In this document: in pieces, positions 1 through 9,739 of the stretch
Numbering within the stretch: the first letter of the stretch is position 1
How the letters are laid out: the number at the start of each line of letters is the position of its first letter
Assembly: GCA_947628955.1 (NCBI GenBank)
Contig: CANRBX010000002.1
Coordinates: forward strand, 1 to 64,000
DNA length: 64,000 nucleotides
From: an uncultured Lachnospiraceae bacterium
GTDB taxonomy: Bacteria > Bacillota > Clostridia > Lachnospirales > Lachnospiraceae
Reading direction: 5' to 3'
Translations under genes and position numbers: made by a program
The notes under the pieces: generated by a model
Seen by the model: only the letters and a program-made list of their open reading frames with translations
The model's database searches: none
What the model was told of the DNA's origin: nothing

Positions 1-10
1 GTGGATAACA

Positions 11-47
11 TAAATTTTATTTTCAGCATCTTGCACAATAAAATTTA
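11..47. repeat. Perfect 11-bp inverted repeat near window start
   Basis: TAAATTTTATT at 11-21 is followed after 15 bases by its exact reverse complement AATAAAATTTA at 37-47. It lies in an AT-rich stretch about 70 bases upstream of the promoter of the first gene. It could be an operator or the weak hairpin of a gene lying to the left; nothing else is recognisable in 1-110. Confidence 0.4.
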
Positions 48-113
48 GAGCCTTGATGGGACGTGTGAACAGTAACATAATATTTTCTAGAATTTCATAA
101 AATTCTCAATTTG

Positions 114-142
114 TTGACTTCAGCTCTGTATTGTGGTAAATT
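114..142 (+). promoter_or_regulatory. Sigma-A-type promoter for the secreted protein
   Basis: TTGACT at 114-119 and TAAATT at 137-142 are separated by 17 bases, a near-consensus housekeeping promoter. It leaves a leader of about 65 bases before the ribosome binding site of the gene at 213. Confidence 0.55.
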
Positions 143-212
143 GAATATGCAGATTATGCACAACCCGGAACCAATTATAATTTACACACCGGGAGGAAAA
201 GGAGGACTGAAA

Positions 213-965
213 ATGAAAAAACTCACCAGGAAACTCATCGTCTCCATGCTGTCTGCGGCAATGGCATTTTCGGCAATGACCATATCCGCATCTGCCGCGG
301 TCAATGTGCCAAAGAACGTGACCGTCTACGCAAACAGCAGCTCCAACATCAGCATTCAGGGGCTTGGCACCGCGAAAAACCAGATCACAAAATCGTCGAT
401 CAAGTCGTCCAACACAAACGTAGCGCAGCCCACTGCCCTGACCACTAATGTAAGTACCTATTCTTACAAGTCCGAGCCCCTCACCAAGGGCGGAAGAGGC
501 TACTCCGATTCTTCCAGCTCCAATTCACAGTCTATTGAGCTCTGGACGAATAAGACCGGCACGGCAAACGTCTCCTTCAAGATCGGGAACAAATCCTATA
601 CGACCAAGGTTACCGTCCTGAAGTACGTGAATCCGATCAAGACCATTACCCTTACCGGGGCAAACGGCGGCAAGAGCTTCGCCGGCCTGACGAAACAGGG
701 AAGCAGCGCCTCCCTGACCCTTTCGAAAAAGACACTGACCAAGTCATGGCTCACAGTTGTCCCCGCCTCCGGATGGAAGATCATGAACGTGAGCGTTTCC
801 AGCAGCAGAGGCAGCGGTCCGCAGTACTATTCATTCAATTCCAACAAACCGGCATCCAAGGCAGTCCTCGGCGTCGGCAGTGTTCAGAAGGGCGGCTATA
901 TAAACATCAGCCTTCTCAATACAAAGAATAATGCCAGCATGTATATCTATTATGATCTTGCCTGA
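213..965 (+). CDS. Secreted protein with Ig-like (Big-type) character, unknown function
   Basis: A 250-residue protein. The ATG at 213 is preferred because GGAGGAAAAGGAGG lies just before it and the protein then opens with a typical signal peptide (MKKLTRK, a hydrophobic run, then cleavage near ASA-A at about residues 26-28). The mature part is rich in Ser, Thr, Asn and Gly. A segment around residues 105-140 (TGTANVSFKIGNKSYTTKVTV) resembles the C-terminal strands of bacterial Ig-like Big_2 domains. No LPXTG anchor or catalytic motif is visible. Probably a small exported or surface protein; a strong terminator follows immediately. Confidence 0.7.
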   Translation: MKKLTRKLIVSMLSAAMAFSAMTISASAAVNVPKNVTVYANSSSNISIQGLGTAKNQITKSSIKSSNTNVAQPTALTTNVSTYSYKSEPLTKGGRGYSDSSSSNSQSIELWTNKTGTANVSFKIGNKSYTTKVTVLKYVNPIKTITLTGANGGKSFAGLTKQGSSASLTLSKKTLTKSWLTVVPASGWKIMNVSVSSSRGSGPQYYSFNSNKPASKAVLGVGSVQKGGYINISLLNTKNNASMYIYYDLA

Positions 966-981
966 CAGGCATTCGTCAGAT

Positions 982-1014
982 AAGCGGAGCGGGCCATGCC
1001 CGCTCCGCTTGTTT
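982..1014. terminator. Bidirectional intrinsic terminator
   Basis: AAGCGGAGCGGGC and GCCCGCTCCGCTT form a 13-bp stem with a 3-base loop, followed by GTTTT on the plus strand. It sits between two convergent genes (secreted protein ending at 965, queA fusion ending at 1016), so it probably serves both. Confidence 0.85.
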
Positions 1015-1015
1015 T

Positions 1016-2797
1016 CTATAGAATTAACATCGCATCCCCAAAGGAAAAGAAGCGGTACCGCTCTCTCACCGCCTCAGCGTAGGCGTTCAGAATATGCTCC
1101 CGCCCTGCGAGGGCCGATACCAGCATCAGCAGCGTCGATTCCGGCAGGTGAAAATTGGTGATCAGGCCGTCGAGCACCCGGAAGCGGTAGCCCGGATAGA
1201 TAAAGATCTCCGTCCAGCCGCTGCAGGCGCGAAGCGTTCCGTCCTCCGCCGCAGCGGATTCGACCGTGCGGCAGCTTGTCGTGCCGACACAGATCACCCG
1301 GCCGCCGGACGCCCTGGTCTCATTGATGATGCGGGCGGCTTCCTCGTCGATCTGATAGAACTCCGAGTGCATGTGATGCTTCGTCACATCCTCGACCTTC
1401 ACCGGGCGGAAGGTTCCGAGGCCCACATGCAGCGTCACCTCCGCGATGCGCACGCCGGACGAGCGCACCTGGTCAAGAAGCTCCGGCGTAAAATGCAGCC
1501 CGGCCGTCGGGGCCGCCGCGGAGCCGTCATATTTTGCGTAGACTGTCTGATAGCGGTTTTTATCCTTCAGTTCATGCGTGATGTACGGCGGGAGCGGCAT
1601 CTGTCCGAGGCGATCCAGGATCTCCTCGAAAATCCCCTCATAGGAAAACCGGATCAGGCGGTTGCCCTCATCCGCGATCTCCAGCACATCTCCGGTCAGC
1701 AGGCCGTCTCCAAACAGGATCCGCGTCCCAGGGCGCGCCTTTTTCCCGGGCTTCACAAGCGTCTCCCAGACATCGTTCTCCCTGCGCTTCAGCAGGAGGA
1801 TCTCTATCATCGCCCCGGTGCCCTCGCGGATTCCATAGAGGCGGGCCGGGATCACTCTCGTGTTGTTCAGCACCAGGCAGTCTCCGGGCCGCAGGTACTC
1901 CAGAATGTCGCGGAAATGGCGGTGGCAGACCGCGCCGCTTTTTTTGTCCAGCACCAGAAGTCGCGAGGAAGCGCGGTCCTCCAGCGGATCCTGGGCGATC
2001 AGCTCCTTCGGCAGGTCAAAATAAAAATCCGCGGTCTTCAGGGAAGCAGACGATGGCTCATCCCTGGCAGACAGGCCAGCCGGTGTTTCCCGGTCTGTCT
2101 GCGGGTTTTGTTCTTCTGCAGAATGCATGTCCTCCTGCGCTTCCCCGGTCATATAATCCGGGGGCAGATTCTGCAGCTGCGCCGGGTCATAGTACACGGC
2201 GTCCTTCTCCCGGACGACCCACTCTCCGTCTTTCAGTTCCGCGATCGTGACGGCGCAGTTTTTCGGGACGCCTCCCGCCCAAAAATCACAAAGCGCTCCG
2301 TGCGTGATATGAAGCAGCAGCGCCCGGGACGCTGCCCCGTGCGTGGAGACCAGGATCGTCCGGTCCGCCCACTCTGTCTTTGTTTTCAGTTCATTCAGGA
2401 AATCTCCCGCACGCGCGCAGAGCGCCTGCAGGCTCTCCCCGCCCTCGGGCGGCACATAGTTCTCCGGCTCATGAAAAAACCGGTAAAACCTGGAGCCGGG
2501 GTTTTCCCTCTCTTCCCTGGTCAGATGCTCTCCCTCCAGGGTGCCGAAACTGATCTCCCTGATCCTCTCTTCCTCCTTCAGGGGCACCTCTCTGCCGCGC
2601 AGCAGGATCTCGGCAGTCTCGCGCGCCCGGGCAAGCGGGCTCGTAAACGCCAGGTCAAACGGAACCTCCCGCATCGCCTCGGCGGTCTCGCGCGCCAGCG
2701 CGCGTCCGTTTTCGTTGAGAGGGATGTCTGTCTGCCCCTGAAGGCGAAGCTGCGTATTCCACGGTGTCTCACCATGTCTTATGATATACAGTTTCAT
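1016..2797 (-). CDS. queA: Histidine phosphatase / QueA fusion (tRNA queuosine biosynthesis)
   Basis: A 593-residue two-domain protein. Residues 1 to about 200 are a histidine-phosphatase (phosphoglycerate-mutase-like) domain: RHGETPWN at residues 7-14, the RARETAEIL helix and a late STHG motif carrying the second catalytic histidine. A polar linker of about 50 residues leads to a full-length QueA starting near [19 protein letters not shown]. QueA transfers the ribosyl moiety of S-adenosylmethionine to preQ1 at position 34 of tRNAs, making epoxyqueuosine. QueA alone is about 340 residues, so the phosphatase is an addition. The ATG at 2797 follows GAGGAG. It lies 175 bases downstream of pheT in the same direction. 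The phosphatase substrate is unknown. Confidence 0.9.
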   Translation of the reverse strand: MKLYIIRHGETPWNTQLRLQGQTDIPLNENGRALARETAEAMREVPFDLAFTSPLARARETAEILLRGREVPLKEEERIREISFGTLEGEHLTREERENPGSRFYRFFHEPENYVPPEGGESLQALCARAGDFLNELKTKTEWADRTILVSTHGAASRALLLHITHGALCDFWAGGVPKNCAVTIAELKDGEWVVREKDAVYYDPAQLQNLPPDYMTGEAQEDMHSAEEQNPQTDRETPAGLSARDEPSSASLKTADFYFDLPKELIAQDPLEDRASSRLLVLDKKSGAVCHRHFRDILEYLRPGDCLVLNNTRVIPARLYGIREGTGAMIEILLLKRRENDVWETLVKPGKKARPGTRILFGDGLLTGDVLEIADEGNRLIRFSYEGIFEEILDRLGQMPLPPYITHELKDKNRYQTVYAKYDGSAAAPTAGLHFTPELLDQVRSSGVRIAEVTLHVGLGTFRPVKVEDVTKHHMHSEFYQIDEEAARIINETRASGGRVICVGTTSCRTVESAAAEDGTLRACSGWTEIFIYPGYRFRVLDGLITNFHLPESTLLMLVSALAGREHILNAYAEAVRERYRFFSFGDAMLIL

Positions 2798-2971
2798 TTT
2801 GCTGTCTCTCCTCGCCCGGACCCGGCAGCATCCCGCCGCCGGGCCATACCGGTCAGGCTGATTCGTCCCGGCACCGTCTTTTCACACAGCGCCGGGACAA
2901 CCCGCAGTTCCTGTTCTAAATGATGAATTCTCCGCGGTCCGGCGTCACGCGCCTTTTTTACACCGCATTCT

Positions 2972-5386
2972 TTATGAGCGGATCTCGATCCCCATCGACT
3001 GCAGTCCGTTCCAGATCTTCTTCATCGCAGCCGTGATATCGCTCTCCCCGAGGGTCCGGTCATTCGCGCGGAACACCACGGAATATGCCATGGACTTGAA
3101 GCCCGGTTTGATCTGAATGCCCTCATAGACGTCAAACAGCTGGCAGTCCTCCAGGATCTTTCCGCCGCGCTGGTTGATCATTTCCTCGATCTGTCCGGCC
3201 AGCACATGCTTCGGAACCACCATGCTGATGTCTCTCGTCACGGCCGGATAGCGCGCGATCCCCGTGTACTTGCGGTCAAACGTCGCAAGCTTCGTGACCT
3301 CCTCCATGTCCAGCACCGCCACGTAAGCTCTCTCGCCGATCCCGTATGCGTCCGCTACCAGCGGATGCACCTCGCCGAGATATCCGACCACGGTCCCGCC
3401 GCAGCTCACCTGCGCCTGGCGGCCCGGATGCAGATAGGGCTTCTCATCCGGCGCGTAGGTCCGGCGGTCAGAGATGCCGAGCTTCTCGAGAAATTCCTCG
3501 ACCACGCCCTTCATCGTATAGAAATCCCCGTCCCCGTACATTCCGAGCGTGAACTGCATGCGCTCCTCCGGCAGCTCCGTGAGCGGAAGGGCCTTCGGCA
3601 GGTAGATATTTCCAAGCTCATACAGACGGACATTTTTATTCCGGTGGTTATAGTTAAAGCCGAGGGAGGTCAGCATTCCGTTCATCGACGTCGTCCGCAT
3701 GATGCTGAAGTCCTCGCCGAGCGGGTTGGAGATCTTCACCGCCGTGCGCAGCGGGGAATCCTCCGGCAGGCGCAGCCTGTCAAATACCTTCGGGCTCTCG
3801 AACGAGTACATCATGCCCTGCGAGAATCCGCAGAACTCCGCGATGTCCTCCGCAACCTCGCGCACGCGCATGTGGAACGGCAGCTTGCCTGCGGTCGCCT
3901 CGCCGGTCGGAAGCGTCGTCGGGATATTGTCGTATCCATAGAACCGCGCCACTTCCTCAGCCAGGTCGGCAGTGCGGAACAGGTCGTGGCGGAAGGTCGG
4001 CGCTATGACCTCGCGCGTCTCTTCCTCGTATTCCAGATCGATCAGGCGGAAATAGCCCAGCATTTCTTCCTCCGGGATCTCTGTGCCGAGCAGCGCGTTG
4101 ATCTTTTCAGGCTCGAACGGGATGCGCACCGGCTTTTTCTCGATGCTGTACACGTCGACCATCCCGCCGACGACCTCTCCTGCGCCCAGCTCTTCCACCA
4201 GCTGGCATGCACGGTCGATCGCCGCCTGCGCGTTGTTCGGGTCAAGGCCCTTCTCAAACTTGGCTGACGCGTCGGTGCGCAGGCCGATCCGCTTTGAAGA
4301 AAGACGGATATTAGTCCCGTCAAAGCAGGCCGCCTCGAACAGCATCGTCGTCACCTGGTCGGTGATCATGGAGTTCTCGCCGCCCATGATGCCGCCGATG
4401 CCGACTGCCTTTTCGCCATCGCAGATCATGACGACGTTCTCGTCCATGGTGCGCTCCTGGCCGTCCAGCGTTACAAACTTTTCATCCTTCGCGGCGCGGC
4501 GCACGATGATCTCATGGCCTGCAAGCTGGTCATAATCGTACGCGTGCATCGGCTGCCCGTACTCCTCCATCACATAGTTCGTGATATCAACGATATTGTT
4601 GATCGGGCGGATGCCCGCGGCGGCCAGACGGCGCTGCATCCATTTCGGCGACGGAGCGATGTGAATGTTCTTCACAACCCTCGCACAGTAGCGCGGGCAG
4701 AGCTCCGGATCCTCGATCGTCACCTTCACATAATCCGACGCCTGTTCGCTGTTCCCGGTCGGCGTCACGACCGGCGGGTGAAATTCCTTCCGGAACGTGG
4801 CGGCCGCCTCGCGGGCGATGCCGATCACGCTGAAGCAGTCCACACGGTTGGAGGTGATCTCAAATTCAAATGTCACGTCATTCAGGCCGAGCGCCGCAAC
4901 CGCGTCCGCGCCCACCTCGGCGTCCTCCGGGAAAATGTAGATCCCGTTCTCAGGGGCCTCCGGGTACATGTCTCTGCTGGAGCCAAGCTCCTCGATCGAG
5001 CACATCATGCCGTTCGACTCCACTCCGCGCAGCAGGCCCTTTTTGATCACGATGCCGCCCTCTGTCATCTTGCCGTCATGCGTGCCCGCGACGCGTCCGC
5101 CGTCCAGCACGACCGGAACCTTGTCCCCGACTTTGACATTGGGCGCGCCGGTCACGATCTGCACGGTCCTGCCTCCCACATCCACCTGGCAGATGATCAG
5201 CTTGTCCGCTCCCGGATGTCTCTCAATCTGCCTGATCTGTCCGATGATAATATTCTCAAGGTCGCGGTCCGCGGCCACACAGCTCTCTACCTTCGTGCCG
5301 GAGAGTGTCATAGCGTCGGTAAACTCCTGGGCTGACACATCCAGATCCGGTACATATGCTTTTATCCATGATAATGTCGTATTCAT
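2972..5386 (-). CDS. pheT: Phenylalanine-tRNA ligase beta subunit
   Basis: An 804-residue protein, the usual length for PheT. It has the N-terminal EMAP/tRNA-binding domain (about residues 40-155), the B3/B4 editing region, the B5 domain, and a C-terminal anticodon-binding FDX-ACB domain ending near the last residue (segment RYPAVTRDISMVVP). With PheS it forms the alpha2-beta2 enzyme that charges tRNA-Phe and clears mischarged tyrosine. The ATG at 5386 is preceded by GGAGTGG. It lies about 100 bases downstream of pheS and should share its T-box control. Confidence 0.97.
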   Translation of the reverse strand: MNTTLSWIKAYVPDLDVSAQEFTDAMTLSGTKVESCVAADRDLENIIIGQIRQIERHPGADKLIICQVDVGGRTVQIVTGAPNVKVGDKVPVVLDGGRVAGTHDGKMTEGGIVIKKGLLRGVESNGMMCSIEELGSSRDMYPEAPENGIYIFPEDAEVGADAVAALGLNDVTFEFEITSNRVDCFSVIGIAREAAATFRKEFHPPVVTPTGNSEQASDYVKVTIEDPELCPRYCARVVKNIHIAPSPKWMQRRLAAAGIRPINNIVDITNYVMEEYGQPMHAYDYDQLAGHEIIVRRAAKDEKFVTLDGQERTMDENVVMICDGEKAVGIGGIMGGENSMITDQVTTMLFEAACFDGTNIRLSSKRIGLRTDASAKFEKGLDPNNAQAAIDRACQLVEELGAGEVVGGMVDVYSIEKKPVRIPFEPEKINALLGTEIPEEEMLGYFRLIDLEYEEETREVIAPTFRHDLFRTADLAEEVARFYGYDNIPTTLPTGEATAGKLPFHMRVREVAEDIAEFCGFSQGMMYSFESPKVFDRLRLPEDSPLRTAVKISNPLGEDFSIMRTTSMNGMLTSLGFNYNHRNKNVRLYELGNIYLPKALPLTELPEERMQFTLGMYGDGDFYTMKGVVEEFLEKLGISDRRTYAPDEKPYLHPGRQAQVSCGGTVVGYLGEVHPLVADAYGIGERAYVAVLDMEEVTKLATFDRKYTGIARYPAVTRDISMVVPKHVLAGQIEEMINQRGGKILEDCQLFDVYEGIQIKPGFKSMAYSVVFRANDRTLGESDITAAMKKIWNGLQSMGIEIRS

Positions 5387-5493
5387 TTTTCCACTCCTTC
5401 TCTATTCTCTCATGCCCCGCAGAGGGGCGCCGCCATACGGGAAAAACCGGCGGATCGCTCCTCACAGAGACCGGGCTTTTTGGATTTCCCGTC

Positions 5494-6513
5494 TCAGAAC
5501 TGTCTCAGGAAGCGTGCATCGTTCTCATACAGCAGCCTCATGTCGTCGATCTCATACTTCAGCAGCGCGATCCTCTCCAGGCCGACGCCGAATGCGAATC
5601 CCGTGTAGACCTCCGGGTCGATCCCGCACATCTCAAGCACATGCGGGTGCACCATGCCGCAGCCCAGTATCTCGATCCAGCCGCTGCCCTTGCAGAACCG
5701 GCAGCCCCTGCCGCCGCACTTGAAGCAGGACACATCCACCTCGGCGCTCGGCTCCGTGAACGGGAAATGATGCGGCCGGAATTTCGTCTTTGTGTTCTGC
5801 CCGAACAGCTCCTTCGCGAACTGCTCCAGTGTGCCCTTCAGGTCCGCGAATGTGATATTCTTGTCCACGACCAGCCCCTCGATCTGGTGGAAGGACGGCG
5901 AATGCGTCGCATCCACCTCGTCCGAGCGGAACACGCGGCCCGGGGCGATGACGCGGATCGGCAGTTCCCCCCGCTCCATGATGCGCGCCTGAACCGGCGA
6001 GGTCTGTGTGCGCAGGACGATATCCTTCGTGACATAAAACGTATCCTGCTCATCTTTCGCCGGATGATTTGCCGGAATGTTCAGCTTCTCGAAATTGTAG
6101 AGGTCATATTCCACCTCGGGCCCCTCGACGACCTCGTATCCCATGCCGATAAAGATCCGCTCCACCTCTTCGCGGGCAATCGTATTCGGATGACGGTGAC
6201 CGACATTATTTTTCTTCGCCGGAAGCGTCACGTCGATGACTTCCTCCTTCAGACGGAGCTCCAGCGCCTGCTGTTCGAGCTTTTTCTTCGTCTCGTCGAG
6301 CATATTCTCAATCTGCGCCCTCGCCTCATTGACGAGCTGCCCGAATGCAGGGCGCTCCTCCGGCGCAATATCCTTCATGCTTTTGAGTACGGAGGTCAGC
6401 TGGCCCTTCTTGCCCAGAAAGCTGACTCTGACGTCATTCAGTTTGTCCAGATCAACGGCCTTTGCGATCTGAGAGAGCGCTTCCTCCCTGATCGCCTGCA
6501 ATTTTTCTTTCAT
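5494..6513 (-). CDS. pheS: Phenylalanine-tRNA ligase alpha subunit
   Basis: A 339-residue class II synthetase catalytic subunit. Motif 2 ([21 protein letters not shown]) and motif 3 ([16 protein letters not shown]) are intact, and the N-terminal coiled-coil region is present. The frame is open upstream to 6558, but the ATG at 6513 ([13 protein letters not shown]) matches the family start and has an AAAGGGAG ribosome binding site. Transcribed with pheT from a T-box leader. Confidence 0.97.
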   Translation of the reverse strand: MKEKLQAIREEALSQIAKAVDLDKLNDVRVSFLGKKGQLTSVLKSMKDIAPEERPAFGQLVNEARAQIENMLDETKKKLEQQALELRLKEEVIDVTLPAKKNNVGHRHPNTIAREEVERIFIGMGYEVVEGPEVEYDLYNFEKLNIPANHPAKDEQDTFYVTKDIVLRTQTSPVQARIMERGELPIRVIAPGRVFRSDEVDATHSPSFHQIEGLVVDKNITFADLKGTLEQFAKELFGQNTKTKFRPHHFPFTEPSAEVDVSCFKCGGRGCRFCKGSGWIEILGCGMVHPHVLEMCGIDPEVYTGFAFGVGLERIALLKYEIDDMRLLYENDARFLRQF

Positions 6514-6603
6514 AATGTTCTCCCTTTCTTTGAAAAAATGAACTTCTAAACAGCGCACAGCGCTTTTGTCCTATAGAAAATCCGGAGAAATACTCTATAC
6601 GAC

Positions 6604-6633
6604 AAAAAACTTCATCCCGCATAGGGACGAAGT
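6604..6633 (-). terminator. T-box-regulated terminator
   Basis: On the minus strand ACTTCGTCCC and GGGATGAAGT pair around a TATGC loop and run into a T-tract (TTTTTT). It lies just 3' of the T-box sequence, the standard position of the competing terminator. Confidence 0.85.
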
Positions 6634-6880
6634 CTGATTCCGTGGTACCACCCTGATTCCCGCCCACATGGGCAGGCACTCGACGTGCGTAACGTGCACC
6701 AGCGTCAGCCCCTACTCAGCTTCCGGCAGCAGTCCCCTCCGATGAGACTGCGCGGCTTCGGCCGTTCAGAGCTGCGGCTTCGGTGTGAAATTCGATCTCT
6801 GCCTGAACCGGGATATGCTTCCAGCCGACGACATATCCTCTCTGCCGGAAAACAGAGCTCTACTGTGCACCTTCACAGCC
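6604..6880 (-). promoter_or_regulatory. T-box leader of pheST (phenylalanine)
   Basis: Read on the minus strand, the leader contains the conserved T-box AGGGTGGTACCACGG (reverse complement of 6641-6655), which pairs with the free CCA end of uncharged tRNA. An S-turn-like AGTAGAG element lies near 6860, and a candidate UUC (Phe) specifier codon lies at 6787-6789 inside the Stem I region. A terminator hairpin follows the T-box. Established mechanism: uncharged tRNA-Phe stabilises the antiterminator and permits pheST transcription. The specifier position is my reading of the fold and is less certain than the T-box itself. Confidence 0.9.
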
Positions 6881-6938
6881 TTTTTCTTTTTAAAACGAAA
6901 ACGAATGAAACCAGTTAAAGAAACTAAAACTAAAGCTT

Positions 6939-6967
6939 ATTTTAGACACAACCATCCATTCTGTCAA
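6939..6967 (-). promoter_or_regulatory. Consensus promoter of pheST
   Basis: On the minus strand TTGACA (6967-6962) and TAAAAT (6944-6939) are 17 bases apart. Transcription would start just upstream of the T-box leader. Confidence 0.8.
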
Positions 6968-6984
6968 GTAAATTTTCCCTTCAC

Positions 6985-7833
6985 TCACAGTTCTTCCCTG
7001 CGCGGCAGGGGAAACCTCTCCGGCTGCGCGATGTAGAGGTTGATCTCCGCGCCGATAAACAGAAGATACATACTGCCGTACAGCCACAGCATCACAACCA
7101 CAAGCGTCGTCAGGCTCCCGTAGATAACGGACATGCTGCCCGCAAAATCGAGGTAGAGAGAAAATCCATAGGAGTAGGCCGCCCAGGAGATCGCCGAAAA
7201 AACGGCCCCGGGGATCTGCCCCGCAAGCCTCTGCCGCCGGTCCGGCAGGAACGCATACAGCACCGTAAACAGCACGATCAGGATCAGCAGCGCGATCAGC
7301 ATCGGCACCAGGAACATGTCGCCGAGATATTTGTCCGCGACCGGAAAGCGGCTGCGCAGATACTCCCTGATGCTGTAGCCGAACACCAGGATGGCAAGGC
7401 TTACGATCAGGGACAGGATCATCAGGATCACGTAAAATGCGGCGTGCAGCCTGGCAAACAGATAATTTTTGGTCTTCTGGATCCCATAGACGGAGTTCAG
7501 CCCGTCTGCCAGTCCCATGATTGCCTTCCCCGCCGACCAGAGCGCAGCGATCGCCGTCCACGAGATCACCGCGATCGGCTGATTGTAGATCGTGTGGACG
7601 ATCGGCTCCAGCAGCTCGCTGAGCCCCATCGGCGTGATGTCCTCGATCGTATATAAAACCTGTTCCTGCGTGATCGGCGTAAACTGCACAAGCGTCAGCA
7701 TCAGCATCAGAAAAGGAAAAAAACTCATGATAATGAAAAACGCCGCCTCCGCAGAATGGGCCCGCACACGATCCCTGCTCATTTTATGCATGAACCGGAG
7801 GATCATCTCTCCCGCCACAGAAATAATCGCCAT
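6985..7833 (-). CDS. YihY/BrkB-family integral membrane protein
   Basis: About 282 residues with six predicted membrane helices. The N-terminal motif (RAHSAEAAFFIIMSFFPF) and the later GAVFSAISWAAYSYGF and YGSLTTLVVVMLWLY segments are typical of the YihY/BrkB family (formerly misassigned as RNase BN). The family is conserved but its transport substrate is unsettled. The frame opens at 7884, but the ATG at 7833 has a better-spaced GAAAGAGAG site and matches the family start, so I use it. It follows the SpoIID-like gene closely and is probably co-transcribed with it. Confidence 0.85.
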   Translation of the reverse strand: MAIISVAGEMILRFMHKMSRDRVRAHSAEAAFFIIMSFFPFLMLMLTLVQFTPITQEQVLYTIEDITPMGLSELLEPIVHTIYNQPIAVISWTAIAALWSAGKAIMGLADGLNSVYGIQKTKNYLFARLHAAFYVILMILSLIVSLAILVFGYSIREYLRSRFPVADKYLGDMFLVPMLIALLILIVLFTVLYAFLPDRRQRLAGQIPGAVFSAISWAAYSYGFSLYLDFAGSMSVIYGSLTTLVVVMLWLYGSMYLLFIGAEINLYIAQPERFPLPRREEL

Positions 7834-7893
7834 AACCAAACTCTCTTTCCCGGACGGCAGTTCTCCCGTACAGAGAATCTGCATCCGGCATTG

Positions 7894-9474
7894 TCATCCT
7901 TCATGATCCGCAGCGCTCTGCCCGTGCGCATCCACGCTGCATCCGTAATAATATGCGAGGATTTCCCGATAATCCATGCCCGCCTTTGCCATGGCGGCCG
8001 CCCCGCACTGGCTCATCCCGACTCCGTGCCCATAGCCGCCCCCGTGAATGGTCACAGAACCTGTCTCTCCTGCCCTCTCCAGGGCCGACTCGCTTCCGGT
8101 CTCCTGCCGTCCGGACTGCGCAGGTGTTTCCGTGAGTCCTTCCGCTGTGGATCGCGCAGCTCCTTCCGCCACTTTCGGCTCCAGCCAGAAAAAAGCGCTC
8201 GGCAGAAGCTGCATTCCCGCAATTTTCTGCCCGTCCAGAAGGGTGACCGGATCCCGGCCGGGCGACAGCACCCGGCGGATCTCATATTCTCCCCGGATTT
8301 TTCTGCTCTTCTTCCCGGAACGCACAAGCAGCTCCTGCGCCTGCCCGTTTCCGCTCCGCTCTGCGACGGAAATCCCATCGATGCTCTCCGCCTCCCAGCC
8401 AAACCGATCCGCGAGTGCATCCAGTATCTGCCGCGCGGAGACCTCGGTCTCCCAGCGCAGCCATGCAGAACCGTACTCCGCCTCCACATCCGGTTCCCGG
8501 GACAGAAAATCGCGGAACGCGCTGTCGCTTCCCAGGTCTTCTCTGCGTTCCGTCTGGCAGGATGTGGAATAGTACAGCACCTCTGCCAGCGGAAGGGTCT
8601 CCCCCTTTGTTTCCTCCGCAGCCTTCCCGGAATTCTCCGTCGCGCGGTAATTATTATAAACCTGATAATTTACACTGTCATCCAGATCTGCCAGCGGATC
8701 CTTCTTCTCTGCGCTCAGAATGCAGTTCCGCGCATATGTACGCGCACAGACCGCCTGGGCCTTCTGGGCCTCCAGCGGATAATCCGAGGGCATCTCGCTC
8801 GACACCACCGCCCGCACGTAATCCTCCAGCGGCAGCTCATTCACAAGCGCGATTCCTTCCGGCCTCCGGTACAGAAAAAGCGTCCCTTCGTACTGCGGAT
8901 GTCCGTCCGCACGGGTCAGGCTTTTCACTGTGAGAGGGGCTCCGCCGCTCTGCCGGATACACAGGGCTTCCCCCTCCCTGAGGTCCGCGGAAACAATCCT
9001 GCAGCTCTCCCCAGCCTTCACCTGGTATTTCTCACGGCTTGTCTCAGAGCCGTCCGGGCTGTCTTCCCCCTGCAGAGACACTGTAAACGGTCCCCCGGAG
9101 GTCACCTCGACCAGCTCATGGTACGCCTCTCCAAATCCGTCCCCCAGAATGCGCACACGGATGCGTTCCGGAAGAGGCTCACCCTGCAGCGCGGCGTTCT
9201 CCGGATCCCCGGAAGAACCTGACGTTTTTTCCCGCAGCACAGCATTTCCCGAATTTCCGGAGGAATCCTCCTCCCGCCCGTCTTCGCTCGCCCCGTCGTC
9301 CCCCGGGGTGGATATCCCGGACTCCTTTACGGGTTTTGTCCCGGCCTCACGGACGGCCTGTCCGTACTGCAGGTAATGAGACAACAGCCACAGCGAGGCG
9401 CCCGCAAGCGCGCCGATTCCCAGCACCCGCAGCAGCCCCAGTATACGAAAACGCCACTTTGCATTCCCATTCAT
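7894..9474 (-). CDS. SpoIID/LytB-domain protein
   Basis: A 526-residue protein with one N-terminal membrane helix (about residues 12-32), a low-complexity acidic region, then the SpoIID domain: LEDYVRAVVSSEMPSDYPLEAQKAQAVCARTYA and the C-terminal GYGHGVGMSQCGAAAMA plus ILAYYYG. SpoIID is a lytic transglycosylase that acts on septal peptidoglycan during engulfment in sporulation. The catalytic Glu of that family corresponds to the SSEMP glutamate. At over 500 residues it is longer than classical SpoIID (about 340) because of inserted segments, so it may be a paralogue (LytB-like) rather than the engulfment protein itself. Confidence 0.85.
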   Translation of the reverse strand: MNGNAKWRFRILGLLRVLGIGALAGASLWLLSHYLQYGQAVREAGTKPVKESGISTPGDDGASEDGREEDSSGNSGNAVLREKTSGSSGDPENAALQGEPLPERIRVRILGDGFGEAYHELVEVTSGGPFTVSLQGEDSPDGSETSREKYQVKAGESCRIVSADLREGEALCIRQSGGAPLTVKSLTRADGHPQYEGTLFLYRRPEGIALVNELPLEDYVRAVVSSEMPSDYPLEAQKAQAVCARTYARNCILSAEKKDPLADLDDSVNYQVYNNYRATENSGKAAEETKGETLPLAEVLYYSTSCQTERREDLGSDSAFRDFLSREPDVEAEYGSAWLRWETEVSARQILDALADRFGWEAESIDGISVAERSGNGQAQELLVRSGKKSRKIRGEYEIRRVLSPGRDPVTLLDGQKIAGMQLLPSAFFWLEPKVAEGAARSTAEGLTETPAQSGRQETGSESALERAGETGSVTIHGGGYGHGVGMSQCGAAAMAKAGMDYREILAYYYGCSVDAHGQSAADHEG

Positions 9475-9619
9475 CTGGCACCCCTGTCCACACGTGCATG
9501 TCCCGCCGACAGGACAGCATCATAAAAGAAAGTCCGCGGACTGCTCCGCGCTTCCTTCTCTCACGATATGCCAGACCCCGTTAAAGTATTCCAACTTTAC
9601 TTAAGAAAGCCCGGTCTCC

Positions 9620-9663
9620 ATGCACGGCAGACGGCAGGCTTGCCTGCCAGGCTGAGCGTGCAT
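9620..9663. other. Long imperfect hairpin in the 9475-9739 gap
   Basis: ATGCACG (9620-9626) pairs with CGTGCAT (9657-9663), and inside it GGCAGGC pairs with GCCTGCC. It lies between the 3' end of the PTS-like gene and the 5' side of the SpoIID-like gene. No clear T-run follows directly on either strand, so a terminator role is only possible. Nothing else is recognisable in this 265-base gap. Confidence 0.4.
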
Positions 9664-9739
9664 GAGAGACGCTAACATGTATGAGCAAAACAGCAGCGCG
9701 AACAAAGTGAGCGGTGCGATTTGCGAATACAATAATATC

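Noticed and set aside
1094..2923. A 609-codon open frame on the plus strand opposite the queA fusion
   Set aside because: It is antisense to a well-supported gene, has no recognisable domain and Arg/Ala/Gln-rich composition typical of a GC-rich shadow frame.
7756..9222. Long plus-strand open frame opposite the SpoIID-like gene
   Set aside because: Antisense shadow with no motifs; the minus strand carries clear SpoIID signatures.
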